22,256 nt of DNA from positions 1 to 22,256 of the forward strand of contig NXFV01000349.1 in NCBI GenBank assembly GCA_002803225.1, in the 5' to 3' direction. Below, one piece after another: positions 9,942 to 19,681 of this stretch. Position 1 is the stretch's first letter, and each line of letters starts with the position of its first letter. Source of the stretch: Gamarada debralockiae. Its lineage: Eukaryota; Ascomycota; Leotiomycetes; Helotiales; Hyphodiscaceae. Below the pieces are notes generated by a model. It ran no database searches and was not told where the DNA came from. It saw only the letters and a list, made by a program, of their open reading frames with translations. A program made the translations under genes and the position numbers.

Positions 9942-11754
9942 TTAGGAGATCCGGTTTGTGGTATCCGCCTCGGCAGGTGGCCCTGTATAATGAAGGGAGA
10001 TGAAGAGATCTTCCATGAACTCGACTGTACGTGACGGCCGGAGCTTCACCTCAACTTCCACCGAGTCATTGATTGGAAATATCAGCGCCCGCATACTGGA
10101 TTGAGTTTTCGGCCATGTGTACAGATCGTTTGCACTCGCTGCGAGAATTGGCTCATCAAATGAGGACCCTCGTCTATGAAGCTTTGATGCGCATGCCCAT
10201 GCGGGCGACCCAAAATGACCTGTACCTCTAGCAACCACAACTCCAAACTGATCTCCATGCTCAACAATGGAGAATGTGAAGAGAGCTTGAGGGCCAATCT
10301 TCCCTTGGCTTGGCCAAAGTACTCGACTGCGTCTATCATATCGAGCTCCTGCCACACAAAACACCTTTCCGAGTTGACAGTCTGACTTTGACGGCAAATC
10401 TTTGAGGGTGAAACATCCTTCTAGGCTTTCCTGATGAGGTTCTTCTTTAATGCGTACTCTTTGGGTGCTGGCACGAAAGAGATCGTCCACTGGCAATTCG
10501 CTATTCTCAACGTATCTAGGTGCAACAAGTACGGGCTCTTGCATTCGCCCCTTATAGAGCCCATTACCCCAACGTTTGAGTACTAAACCTAGATAGTCCC
10601 CCGACCGAGGTTGAGGATGATAGCCGAGCACAGCAACAGATAGCTTCAAGTTTCGTTCCGGGTCGTCTTCGTCATCGTTGTGAACTTCTTGGTAGTCGAC
10701 TTCCTCGACCATGTGGAAGTCGATATGAACACATCTGTTGTGTATCACAGGAGGAACTTGCGAAGCATGAATATGGTCAGCCCATTGTGAAGGTTCAACA
10801 TCGTGGCTCCCATGAAATTCAGCGGGAGAGTCAGCCAAAAGCCCACGCAGGTGTGGTTCTCCGACGGGACGCTTGGAACTTAATAGTATATCTGACTTCT
10901 CCCGCTCAGCTGTTACTAATTTTTCCAAATCAGATACATATGTCAAATCGAGTCCCCAAGCAAATAAGGAGTAGTCGTAAGATGATCTCAAGATTTCTTC
11001 TTGCAGGCGCAAGAAAGCTTTCTGGCCTTCGCCGTAAAGTAGCGGCATGTTCACATCGAATATTCCAAGCAGACAATAGGCTGTATCTTCAATCCTAGTG
11101 GTCTCCCTATGAGATGCCCATGACATCTTTCTTGCCACGCTGACGAGTTCCAGGCCGGCACCATACAGAGTGTCGGTATCAATCCCCGTGATGGTAGAGA
11201 TATGATCGCAGAGGTCTTCCTTAGTTCCCAGAAAGTGCCAATCTTTCTTGCGTCTCGAGTAGAACATGACAGATTTTGGAGCTACCAACTCTTGCAGCGT
11301 CCATCCTCTCGTGAACCAGCGGCTTCCAACAAACTCACTGACGTCCTCTCTCAGGTTTGCATCTCCCGAGACGTCAGAGAGATAAGCATAACATACTTTG
11401 GCTTTCTCGTACCATCGAAACATAGAGTTGATAGCCTCGGAAAGCTCTGCACTACTGGTCTTATCAATGCAGCACCTGGTATCATGAGCAAACATTCATT
11501 GAAATTATTTAGAACGTATCGCAGCCTTACGTGTCAACCCATACCCAATCAAGTCCATCGAGGATTGCCTGCTCGCAGCAATTCTTGATCTTAAAATAGC
11601 CTTCCTTCTTTTTCCACTTGAAATCCCACGTGTTGATGTCGTGACAAGTTACCTCGTCCTTGCCCCATGTATGTGAGAGGATAGCGTATGGAGGAACGTT
11701 TTTATGACTCATAAATTCCTTAAGCTTCCGCGTCCGGGCATTTAGAAGACGCAT
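9942..11754 (-). CDS. HET-domain (heterokaryon incompatibility) protein
   Basis: Two exons, 11754-11531 and 11475-9942, join across a 55 bp intron (GTAAGG donor, CCAG acceptor) to give 585 residues. The start MRLLNARTRKLKEF is the classic opening of this family, so the ATG at 11754 is chosen. The HET domain (PF06985-like) covers roughly residues 22-170: PPYAILSHTWG, then GLDWVWVDTCCIDK across the splice junction (residues 68-80), WYEKAKVCYAYLSDV, and the signature RGWTLQELVAP at 131-141. The motif AYCLLGIFDVNMPLLYGEG follows, as in many large HET proteins. The C-terminal 350 residues show no domain I can name and no NACHT, WD or ankyrin repeats. HET proteins trigger programmed cell death on non-self recognition or act in innate-like responses; the partner here is unknown. 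It is divergent from the Zn2Cys6 gene, about 0.9 kb away. The frame is intact throughout, unlike most of its neighbourhood. Confidence 0.93.
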
Positions 11755-12261
11755 ATTGGCAGTCAAGGCTTATTTGCAGGCTATAAGCCACAGCATTTGT
11801 CGGGCTACGTGCTACGAAAGAAGAAATAGAATCAGGACACGGCGAGACGGATGCCCGAGGTCCAAGGGTTGATTAAACCACTTTTTCAGCTCGCTTAGAC
11901 TTGCTCCTTCCGAAGGGAAATACCACCCTGATTAATATAAAACCCAGATGTGAGACGTGTTCTGAAATTGGAGGCCTAAGGCAACATGGCATCCAAGTTC
12001 CAACACTCACGAGACCTGGACAATAATCACGTGCCTTTAAGAAACGTCGTTCGGCCGACCTATGACGTAATGATCATTCAGCAAGGATTGGCCAAGGTCA
12101 TCCAAGAAATGTGGAACCTCTGCTCAACAATTTCTTGATGTGGAGGCTCTCATGATGATAAACCTGCCCAGCGTCGACGTCGTTCGAATTTTGCGAGGAA
12201 TCTATTGAGGCGAAAGTTCCAACGCCATCTCTATGGTCGTGAGAACGGGTGACCCATTACC
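11755..12261. other. Upstream region of the HET gene
   Basis: This is non-coding sequence between the HET start and the transposase scrap. It should contain the HET promoter. I see no clear TATA box. The minus strand from about 12260 down to 12060 has open frames that may be further worn transposon sequence, but I cannot match them. Confidence 0.35.
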
Positions 12262-12385
12262 TCGGCGAGAAACCGTCGATCTTTCGACCTCATAGCATTT
12301 AGCAAGCCTCTGTAAGATTGACGGACTCTCCCTTAGCCTTCAGTCTATCGAATTCAGCAATTGCAGCGTCGATATCTCCTTTGGA
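12262..12385 (-). mobile_element. Remnant of a pogo/Fot1-type (Tc1/mariner superfamily) transposase N-terminal helix-turn-helix
   Basis: The minus strand reads KGDIDAAIAEFDRLKAKG and ESVNLTEAC, then a TAA at 12301-12299. A one-base shift later it reads YEVERSTVSRRGNG. The arrangement of a short helical lead, EAC..YxVxRSTVSRR, is that of the psq-type HTH opening the DDE transposases of fungal pogo-like elements, where the conserved text is close to YGVDRSTLSRR. No DDE catalytic part, terminal repeats or TA duplication could be found nearby, so this is only a broken end. It lies between the divergent HET and Zn2Cys6 genes and may form part of their promoter region. Confidence 0.5.
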
Positions 12386-12649
12386 CTTCCTTTAAGGTGT
12401 TTGAGTGTGTGGTGGGGGTTAAAACCCCTAAAAAAGAGGGGCCCGTGCAAGTGTTAGAAGCGTGCACGTGATGGGAGATGAATACGAGTCCCGACCTCCT
12501 TTCTTATTTGGATACCAGCACATCATGCAACATCCATCCAGGCGCGAAAATAATAAGGACGCACTAAAACTTATGGAATTCTGTGAGCTAGAATCATGGA
12601 GATAATTCCTCTGCCGTATTGAAGACACAGCCAGCGGCCTTTCAGCACG
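12386..12649 (+). promoter_or_regulatory. Upstream region of the Zn2Cys6 gene
   Basis: This is the stretch before the ATG at 12650. It contains a run of C/A bases near 12424 and a CACGTG at 12466-12471, which is a possible bHLH-type site. No firm TATA box is seen. The assignment as promoter rests on position only. Confidence 0.3.
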
Positions 12650-13950
12650 ATGCCTAAAGAGATGAAACAGACCACGATGACCCAAAGGAGAGGTCATTTC
12701 AAGTCTCGAAATGGTTGTATGGAATGCAAGAAAAGGAAGGTCAAGGTAGGCACAATGCTATTCCTAGTGAATTTGATTTAACTGAAACCTCGCAGTGCGA
12801 CGAATCGCCAAATGGATGCGGAGCTTGCTTCAAACGTCGCACGGCATGCTCCCTCACAACGTTAACACCTTCAACAATCTCGTCGCCTTCTCCCAAACCA
12901 CAAATCTCGCCTCCGAGTCCAGTATCCAGTCTCTTAGACCTGGAACTTCTTCACAACTTCTCTACCAAAACATGTCTATCAATGACCGCGGACGTGCCGT
13001 TACAGCATTTCTACCAGACGGTATTTATCACTGAAGCTTTGAAATTAGATTACCACCTCCACTGCCTGCTCGGACTCTCCGCTTTTCACTTGGTCCAACA
13101 GAACCATGGACTCCTTCAAGTTGTGCAAGAGCAAGAGAAACCCGCCATCCACGCAAAGATCGAAGAGTGTCTCATAGCAGCGCATTTCCACCATAATGCG
13201 GGAGTCAGCTTGTTCAGACAGAGTCTCATGCATATTACAGAAGACAACTGTCATTCGTTATTTGCGTGCTCCAGCCTTATCGTCCTGACTTCTTTCGCTG
13301 AGTCCTGTGATAGTGTTCGTGCTGTCACGGACTTAAGGTTACCTTCAGAAGCAAACCAAGACTCCATCGCAACGGTTACGAAATGGCTCATTCTGCTCCG
13401 AGGCGTTAAGACCGTGGCTAGCGAGACCTGGGACTGGGTGCAATGGGGTCCCATGGCTGAGATGCTGTCCCCAGAGAGAAGAAGGGAGGCATATGGCACC
13501 AACATCGGGGCAGTAGACGAAGATGCTACTATCTACTTGAACGGGTTATCAGCTGCTTTTAAAGAGCGTTCTGAACCTGGAGTCAGCGCTACTTGCATAG
13601 AAGCCGTCGAACTACTGCGTAAATCATTTGCCGGGATTGCGGTTGGGTGTGATATTTCGGTAGTATTTTTCTGGGCGGTAATGGTGGAGGCAGATTATAT
13701 GGTTCTCTTGGAGATGAAAAGACCTGAGGCGTTACTCGTGTTGGCAGCTTGTTGTGTGTTGCTGTATTCACAGAATTTCAGATGGTGGATGAATGGTTGG
13801 CCGGCCAATATGTTGAGGATGATAGAGGGATTGATTGACGAGGAATGGAAAGAGTGGCTTCGGTGGCCTTGGCAAGTTATCAGCAATCCAGACTCTAGAC
13901 AGTGGATGGATCAGATTCTGGTTGTCACTGAGGGAGTCTGTTGTCAATAA
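12650..13950 (+). CDS. Zn2Cys6 (C6 zinc cluster) transcription factor, Upc2-like layout
   Basis: Exon 1 (12650-12745) and exon 2 (12796-13950) join across a 50 bp intron (GTAGGC donor, CGCAG acceptor) to give 416 residues. The intron splits the zinc cluster: C23-x2-C26-x6-C33-x6-C40-x2-C43-x6-C50, a complete Zn2Cys6 DNA-binding motif with basic residues KKRKVK. A Ser/Pro-rich linker (about 55-70) follows, then LLDLELLHNFSTKTC and HCLLGLSAFHLVQQ. These belong to the regulatory region seen in C6 factors related to sterol uptake control proteins. The Trp-rich C-terminus (WPANMLRMIEGLIDEEWKEW) is also typical. Alternative in-frame ATGs at 12662 and 12677 lie before the cluster. It should be a nuclear activator or repressor; its targets are unknown. 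Neighbours are the divergent HET gene and the convergent RTA1 gene, 296 bp beyond its stop. The reading frame is fully intact. Confidence 0.92.
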
Positions 13951-14246
13951 GTCATGATGGAAATGCATCTGGTTTTCGTCTAATGACTTCAAGCCTGAGA
14001 TTTGAAATTGGCAAGAAAGGGATACCATGAGGAACATCTCGAGGTGGTACGTCTATTTAGCTTGTCTATATTACAAATCAAACTGGGATATACTAATCTA
14101 ACACTTGCAAAGGCTAACTTTGTCTTATTAGTGTACTCGCACTAGAAGAGATCCTTCTAATCCACAATCTCCAACTTCAAACCTCCCGTGACGAAACACA
14201 GTCGCACGTCGCAATGCATCATCTTGTCACCTTATCCCCCCTCTTC
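13951..14246. terminator. Shared 3' region between convergent genes
   Basis: The Zn2Cys6 gene (plus) and the RTA1 gene (minus) end 296 bp apart and face each other, so both transcripts must terminate here and may overlap. I see no strong AATAAA signal for either. Function is inferred from position. Confidence 0.35.
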
Positions 14247-15171
14247 TCACAGCGGCCCCATTGAAATCTGCCTTTCATGTAGGGTTTTACTTCCCGGAAT
14301 CAACTCGCTCGGATGCACGACATTGAAAACCGCCACGGCAATTAACATCAAAGACCCATCGAAGATATACAAAAAGACCTCATGTGACAAGATATATCCG
14401 TCATTGCCCTGAATATACTCGATCACTCTGATCAGAGATCGAATCATGATGAGCAGACTGACGAAGTAGAGCGTGTAGACGTGCTTCCTCCACGGCATAT
14501 CAGGTTGCATGGATCGGTGTGTGGGGTTGGCATGTATGCGTTTGTGGAAGAGCAGTGCGACGAAGATGAAGATTCCGAAACCGATAATTTGGATAACGAG
14601 TCCGGCGAGGATGATGTCTTGGCCGAGTGTTACGTCGCTGGACTTGCCGCCTGAGAGAATTCCGGCTCCTAAGGGCCAAATACAATATCAGCAACCAACG
14701 TCTAGAGTTGCGGTATAGGAAGGACGGCATGAACTACGACACATAGGGCAATCATTTACCTCCCGAAAGCACCAAAAAGCTCAACACATCCGACATCACA
14801 AAAATCTTTGTCAACCACCTCTTCTTAATTATCGAGTACTTCTCCCCATCAAGCGCGACAATAATCCGTCCCAGCACCATATAAATACTCGCTGCAAATA
14901 ATGCCGGCGCCACAAGCAGAAAGATGGATTGAATGATGTATGGCCCGAGGGTCCAATTTGGGGATTGTCGGGAGGAGACGATTCGTCCAATATAGCCTAT
15001 ACATTCCATAATTCCCCCAACCACAAGAGGAGTGAAGTACCACGTTCGGGAGCGGACGAGTTGGTAGATGTGCACGAGGGAGGTGAGAAGGAAGAGGATT
15101 GCGAAGATGACCGCCGCAGAGAGGGATGGATCGTAGTGGTAGAATTTGAAATCCGATTTGTCGTTCGCCAT
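14247..15171 (-). CDS. RTA1-family (RTA1/RTM1) seven-transmembrane protein
   Basis: Two exons, 15171-14760 and 14668-14247, join across a 91 bp intron (GTAAAT donor, CTTAG acceptor) to give 277 residues. Splicing restores LSGGAGILSGGKSS, in which the glycine cluster is typical of the family. About seven hydrophobic segments are visible, including AAVIFAILFLLTSLVHIY, FTPLVVGGIMECIGYIGRIV, SIFLLVAPALFAASIYMV, IILAGLVIQIIGFGIFIFV and FLYIFDGSLMLIAVAVFNVV, with a short C-terminal tail after VVHPSE. The family (yeast Rta1, Rsb1, Rtm1) comprises plasma or vacuolar membrane proteins linked to lipid translocation, long-chain base export and tolerance of toxic compounds such as aminocholesterol. The exact substrate here is unknown. 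The length is near the family's usual 270-330. The start ATG gives MANDKSDFKFYHYDPSL, a normal N-terminus for the group. Confidence 0.92.
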
Positions 15172-16347
15172 ATTAATGGTTTGAATTAACTGGGCTGGTT
15201 AGGAGAGGCTATGAAGAGGAGTGATGTTGTTTGTTTGACAGCAGAGAGAACTGCCCGACAAGGTAAACGTGGGTTGGTTTGCGACAAGAGTGAATTTAAA
15301 GAAGAATGAACGAAGAATCAAACGTTTATATCTTTGGGGGGAAATACATCAACAACATTGTATTCTATATACAACCAACCTTTATTTCTTTAGTGGGCTG
15401 TGCAGCCTCTTATCACGAAACCTCGCCCGGACACACAGAACCAGCACAAAAGCGAAGAATTCGGATAGAGCAATTGTTGGTTAGCCTTGCAGCCACACAC
15501 TTACTTCAACAGGCAGACATTCGTAAATTTTGAATGTGGCGTCTAACGGTGGTACTTTTAGCCATTGAACGTCCACTCGGAGTCGCAAATTTGCCTAGTG
15601 GGTCCAATGCTCGCGGCTGAGGCGTCGCAGGGGGATGCGAGGTTTTTCGGATTCAAATGATCATTGGCTGTGGACACTCTGGCAAACCTGAGTGTGGGAC
15701 GCGACAGTGGGACGGCGACAATAAAATGACTCTAGTAACTCGGAAAGAGATTTTTCCAATTCGTCGATTTTGTGTGCAGAGTTCTTCAAAAGGCATGAAG
15801 GGAGGTGTACGGCGGCTTGCACGTGACCTCATCTCTGCGATTTCTGGAAGGTCTGATTTCAGAGGTGGCCGCGAAGGGGGTTTAACTAGCGAGAACACAA
15901 TGTCGTGGCACTGCTTTTACACCTAAATCACTACATTTTAGTGTGGGGACAACGAAATACGTCGCTACACCAAAGACACCACGCAAAGAAAGCTGTCGCG
16001 AAGAAGGCCCGGAGAATCACCCCAGATGCAGGCAAAATGGGTGATTGCGAGGTCTCCCCGGCAATTCCCACCCAATGAGCTGCACCCTCCTCATGCAAGT
16101 GGCAAAATGCCCTTTGTGCGATGTGCAACAAAAGAGAAACCATGCATTCTCACCGGCGAAATGATACCGAATTGCGACGCAATGCTGCTACGAACACGGT
16201 CGCTGACCTACTGTAAATTCCAAGAAGGAGGAACTTCTCCAGCCAAAGACCCGCAATTGATGGCCGTGGAGGCTGAAAACAGACGCTGAGTGCTGTCGAT
16301 GTTTCAGGGGCAAGCGGCTACTAATTACTAAGCATAATCACTCACAC
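15172..16347. other. Upstream region of RTA1 and unassigned DNA
   Basis: The first 200-300 bp should hold the RTA1 promoter; no core motif is certain. From about 15540 to 16347 several 70-90 codon frames lie on both strands (for example 15657-15926 plus, 16143-15931 minus), overlapping each other and matching nothing known. A CACGTG-like GCACGTGAC occurs near 15819. I see no supported gene here. Confidence 0.35.
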
Positions 16348-16563
16348 CACCAGGGGGTGACAAGTCTTATGGAACAGCAAAAAGTCTCGTTCGCCTCTCT
16401 GCACCCGCAATGCAACTCTGAAATCAATAAAATTCTATGACAAATATAGAATTTCATACGGCGAACAATTCTCTCTATCCAGAAATTTTGTATTATGTTA
16501 CATTGAGAAATTATAATTAGTCGAAAAGTGCGGCTGTTCCATGAGACTTGTCACCCCCTGGTG
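16348..16563. mobile_element. MITE-like non-autonomous DNA transposon with 31 bp terminal inverted repeats
   Basis: The element is 216 bp. Its ends, 16348-16378 and 16533-16563, are inverted repeats of 31 bp that differ at one position, beginning CACCAGGGGGTGACAAGTCT or CACCAGGGGGTGACAAGTCT followed by T or C. The interior is AT-rich and non-coding. It contains nested inverted repeats: GTTCGCC (16389-16395) with GGCGAAC (16460-16466), and inside them AAATTCTAT (16430-16438) with ATAGAATTT (16446-16454). Both flanks carry CAC immediately outside, a possible 3 bp target duplication. The near-identical ends suggest fairly recent insertion compared with the decayed genes around it. The superfamily is not certain: 2-3 bp duplications fit CACTA or Harbinger types, but the termini do not clearly match either. 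Confidence 0.85.
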
Positions 16564-17258
16564 CACTACTGAGAAAGAAAAAGGGGGGGGACTAGGAGTT
16601 GGAAGAGGCTTCGGGCGTACAACTTCTTCAACTGCTAACACGATCGAACGACCAATTTAGATAGAAGTGAACCAAGCAAACGCATTAAGCGCGGTCGCAA
16701 CAACGTCATTTTATTTATTCCCATTCACCTCTACCTTTACCTTTACCTTCAACTTCAATAACAAATCTGCGAACTTACGAACAATAGATATGGAACGACT
16801 CTAGTAGCTACAGTCTTCGATTCAATTATATAATAAATTAATTAATTGCCTGCTGGCAGAGAATACGCAGGCGAAATAGACCCTAAGGCGCTGTGTCTAG
16901 TAAGACATTGGTTGGATATTGAAGTGACTAGACTTCTAGTATATGAGTGATAGATATAGTAGTAAATAAGTATAACTAGAACCTTCGGTATTGGTTGCAC
17001 TAGGTGGCAATTGTAGGACTCTAAGTGTATATAAGAGCACTTCCTACTGTAGAATTAATGAAGTATCGCTGAAAAACCAACAACATTGATATCGAGAGGA
17101 GATTTCTCCCTATATCTTAGTAAGATTATATTTCCCTCCCTTCAACCCCTCATCTATTCTATTTCCTAAACAATTATCCCATCCCATTAGTAGTCCTACC
17201 CTATCGCACTTTATAGTGAAGCTTAGCCTTAGCTAATTTAAATAATAGACTAATAGGT
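16564..17258. other. AT-rich gene-free stretch
   Basis: There is a run of G at about 16584-16592, a short CTTTAC tandem near 16730-16750, then AT-rich sequence with repeated TAATTAATT-like text around 16825-16850 and many stops in all frames. The last bases before 17259 end in CTAATAG, which could act as an intron acceptor for the coding remnant that follows. Confidence 0.4.
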
Positions 17259-17764
17259 GCATTTTCCCTCCTCCCTCGCGAACTCAGAGATAAGATCTAC
17301 GGCTTCGTGCTTGACTTTAGTGGGTCGGAACCTACTGTGTATGATGAAGCTACGAGTACTGATCTCCGCACTGCCACTGCAACTGCCGGTGGAGGCATCG
17401 AAAGGAAAGGAAAAGGAGGGAAGCCAAAACCAAAAACCGGCCTCCGCGTCTCTCGCACTATATCCGCAAAAGCTACCCCAATAATGTAGCAGAACAACAA
17501 ATTTACTATACGCATTAATCACATCTTTAACCTTAACAGCAGCGGCAATAAAACATCATAGACTATCCCGGATACGACTTTGAAGAGTGGTGTATAAAAG
17601 GCGGGGAAAAGATCGAGGATAAGGAATTCGGGCCTATGGATAATTATATTGAACCGAAGAAAAAGTTTGATGGGGTTGGGAAGAGGGTGATTAGGTGGAG
17701 GTGTTTGAGGATGGCTAGTGTAATTATAGGGGGTCTGCAAGCAGAGGCGAGTTGGGGGTTCTAG
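17259..17764 (+). pseudogene. Remnant of a fungal LPRELRDKIY-type (F-box/2EXR-like) hypothetical protein
   Basis: From 17259 the plus strand reads SLLPRELRDKIYGFVLDF, the widespread opening of a large fungal family of F-box-like or 2EXR-like proteins. A Gly/Lys-rich stretch and TGLRVSRTISAKATPIM follow before TAG at 17487. In the family this point continues with a Tyr and then QN..F, and QNNKFTI is indeed readable just past the stop, so TAG looks like a nonsense change. About 80 bp later another frame gives YDFEEWCIKGGEKIEDKEFG and VGKRVIRWRCLRMASV, ending WGF-TAG at 17762-17764. The central part expected between these pieces is missing and the frames differ. No ATG precedes 17259, so a first exon may also be lost. 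Function in the family is unknown. This copy is presumed dead. Confidence 0.65.
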
Positions 17765-18048
17765 GGGCAAACTATCCTCTATGCTGCCTCGCTCTGTGAG
17801 GTCTCATTACTTAACAATAGCGGAACCTGTTGATTTCTGCCTTGAAAGCAGATGATTAATATTGCTCTCTGTTCAAAGTATTGCTCTTGCGCCGTCCCTC
17901 CATCAGTATCAGTATCCTTCGATTGCCCAGTCTAACAACAACTGACTGCGACATGCCCGCAATCGCCGTCACATGCAGCATATTCCATACTCTTCCGTTC
18001 AACAGCTCACTGTATGCCCGCAAGGGATGAGCATTGCAGCGATTAAGC

Positions 18049-18620
18049 TTAGAAGTCATCAACTTTTACTATCCTTCCATAAGCCGTATTTTGCTCCCAG
18101 CGCTTGTGAATGACAGCTATCATTAGTGCATAGCGCACCACTGGACATTGACTCAATACAAATCTCTCTCTCGATTTCTTTTTTGTGGGTGAAAGAATCT
18201 AATTATGGAAAAGGCTCGCAGCCTTCTGGGATTTGATAAAAAGCTATCTTCAAGGTGAAAATATCTGTTTCCTCGAGGCATGAAAGCCTTTATATTCTCT
18301 GACGAGAGACCATCGAGATTGATACTGCTGTATGGTCCAAGAAGATGTCCTTGGAATTCGCAAAGCTTCGTATGTAGTTCTGCATCTAGGAGTAGGTTGT
18401 TGACACTAATATCGCAGCGAATGACGCCCCTTTCGTGGATTGCCGTAATGGCTTCTGCAGCATACAACAACAAGGGAGTGATTCATTATCGAACGGCATA
18501 CCAAAAAGAATCTAATCAATTTCAATGCATCGTTATGTAATTGCTTACATATGAGCCTAATGCTGCTCTCTTCTTTGGGGGTTATTCCCAAGAATTTGTA
18601 TGGCGATGAGCCAGTGTTTT
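18049..18620 (-). pseudogene. Decayed fungal protein kinase-like gene
   Basis: The frame ending at 18153 reads YAAEAITAIHERG, then GVIRCDISVNNLLLDAE, the catalytic loop of a small fungal kinase group in which HRD is replaced (here RCD, with the Asp and Asn kept). KLCEFQGHLLGP stands where DFG would be and GLSSENIKAFMPRG where the activation segment ends. At about 18272 the frame is lost. One frame over the text resumes as ETDIFTLKIAFYQIPEG, then CEPFP, a TAA at 18205-18203, and LDSFTHKKEIERE. A third frame near the end reads VIHKRWEQNTAYGRIV and stops at 18049. About ten residues after MPR are also deleted. Sequence upstream of 18480 is only vaguely N-lobe-like (ILGNNPQR), and the glycine loop and VAIK lysine are not visible. 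The normal product would phosphorylate unknown substrates. This one is broken in several places. Confidence 0.78.
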
Positions 18621-18689
18621 GGGTTTGATAGCTAATGGAGTCAATAAAACACTGGTGAGGAGAGCCGACACTACACGGTACTTCATCAG

Positions 18690-18795
18690 TGGAGTAGGGA
18701 TGCTTCCTCTTCCAATTAGGTCAGTACCTGCTTCAAGATCTCTGAGTACTCACAGTCCACCAGCATCACCTTTCTTCTTCCTATATCCCATATGT
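18690..18795 (-). pseudogene. Possible scrap of a second fungal kinase-like protein
   Basis: The minus strand reads DIWDIGRRKVMLVDCEYSE, then ILKQVLT, a TAA, and LEEEASLLH. Fungal-specific kinase-like proteins often have VMLIDFERAEILK at the position of the DFG motif, followed by a tail. The resemblance is partial and short. It lies on the same strand and just upstream of the larger kinase fossil, but the motif order does not fit a single gene, so it would be a separate piece. Confidence 0.35.
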
Positions 18796-18799
18796 CACT

Positions 18800-19361
18800 A
18801 GTGGTAAATTGTAGTTATTATTTATGCGTAAGTGATTCTTAAGTTCGAGATATAGTATTGCGAATTGATATCACGTATAAAAAAAGTGTATTATAGTCTA
18901 GAAGATAGATAATAGATTCTCCAATATTATACAATTTGAAGGCCATGGCGAGGTCTTCTGCATTGCACTCTATGTGGGAGATATTGTCTGTAAATGCGCA
19001 TATTGTCAACGTAAACGCGTATTTTTCCAGGCTCACGATATTTAGAAAACGCAGTCATGTCGCCATCTTACCTTGATTTGCTAATAGACATTTTGGATAG
19101 TTCTATCTGGATATAGATTAAGAGGAAATTTGGAGGCGCTCGTTAAGCTTTATTGGGTGCTAGTGGAGATTGGCGAGAAGCTTAAAGAGAGTATTCAAAG
19201 CAAACTTACCCAACTAGATTCGCTTTTATGTAATGCGTCAGGAACCATATACACAGGGTTATAATCATAACGCTATATAGATAGGATCATGCTAGTAAAT
19301 TTGTCGTAACGGGAGACAGTCATATATAGCTACTTACAAGAAAAAATAACTCAATTCAAAA
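18800..19361. other. AT-rich intergenic DNA
   Basis: This is AT-rich with frequent stops on both strands. A minus-strand open stretch at 19036-18839 looks like chance. No repeats, motifs or family similarity were recognised. Confidence 0.4.
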
Positions 19362-19681
19362 ATGCACATCCTCAACGCATCAGCCTGCATATGCGGGAAC
19401 AGATCCTGTAAAGCTTGCAAACTCGCCCGCACATCTTGCTCGGTCAAGCACTCTTACCAAGAAGCCGGTAAGTCCTGAACTATTAATAAAATACATATCC
19501 ACAAAAAAAAAAAAGAGCAACAGAAGAAAGGATACCTAATTACCTAACGAATCAAATCCGTCCGTATGGATATGGCTCTGTGGAGAAACTCGGTATATCT
19601 CAAGCTATTGATATGGTGCCTGGCGAGTCTTTTCGAGTAGTGGGTACCAATATTTGTTATCTTCTTTGGCTTGGCCTTTAA
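19362..19681 (+). CDS. Candidate small spliced Cys-rich protein, unknown family
   Basis: An ATG at 19362 opens a 35-codon exon reading ACICGNRSCKACKLARTSC and ending at a perfect GTAAGT donor (19468). A CAACAG acceptor at 19523 rejoins the same phase, and 51 further codons run to TAA at 19679. The intron is 56 bp with a CTATTAAT branch-like site, the usual size here. The spliced product is 87 residues. The second half reads RPYGYGSVEKLGISQ and MVPGESFRVVGTN. The Cys pattern CxCG plus CxxC faintly recalls the zinc sites of GFA/CENP-V proteins, and C-x2-C-x6-C recalls half a zinc cluster, but neither is convincing. There is no signal peptide. It could be a real short gene, or the relic of a longer one, given the decayed surroundings. 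Confidence 0.45.

Noticed and set aside
9839..9942. Extension of the HET protein beyond TAA at 9942
   Set aside because: The stop is in frame with the whole exon, and no donor site or family similarity lies beyond it.
10787..11588. Plus-strand frames of about 100-130 codons inside 10787-11588
   Set aside because: Antisense to the HET gene, which has a clear domain and intron.
15657..15926. 89-codon plus frame as a gene
   Set aside because: It overlaps an antisense frame of equal length, has no recognisable motif and lies in likely upstream DNA.
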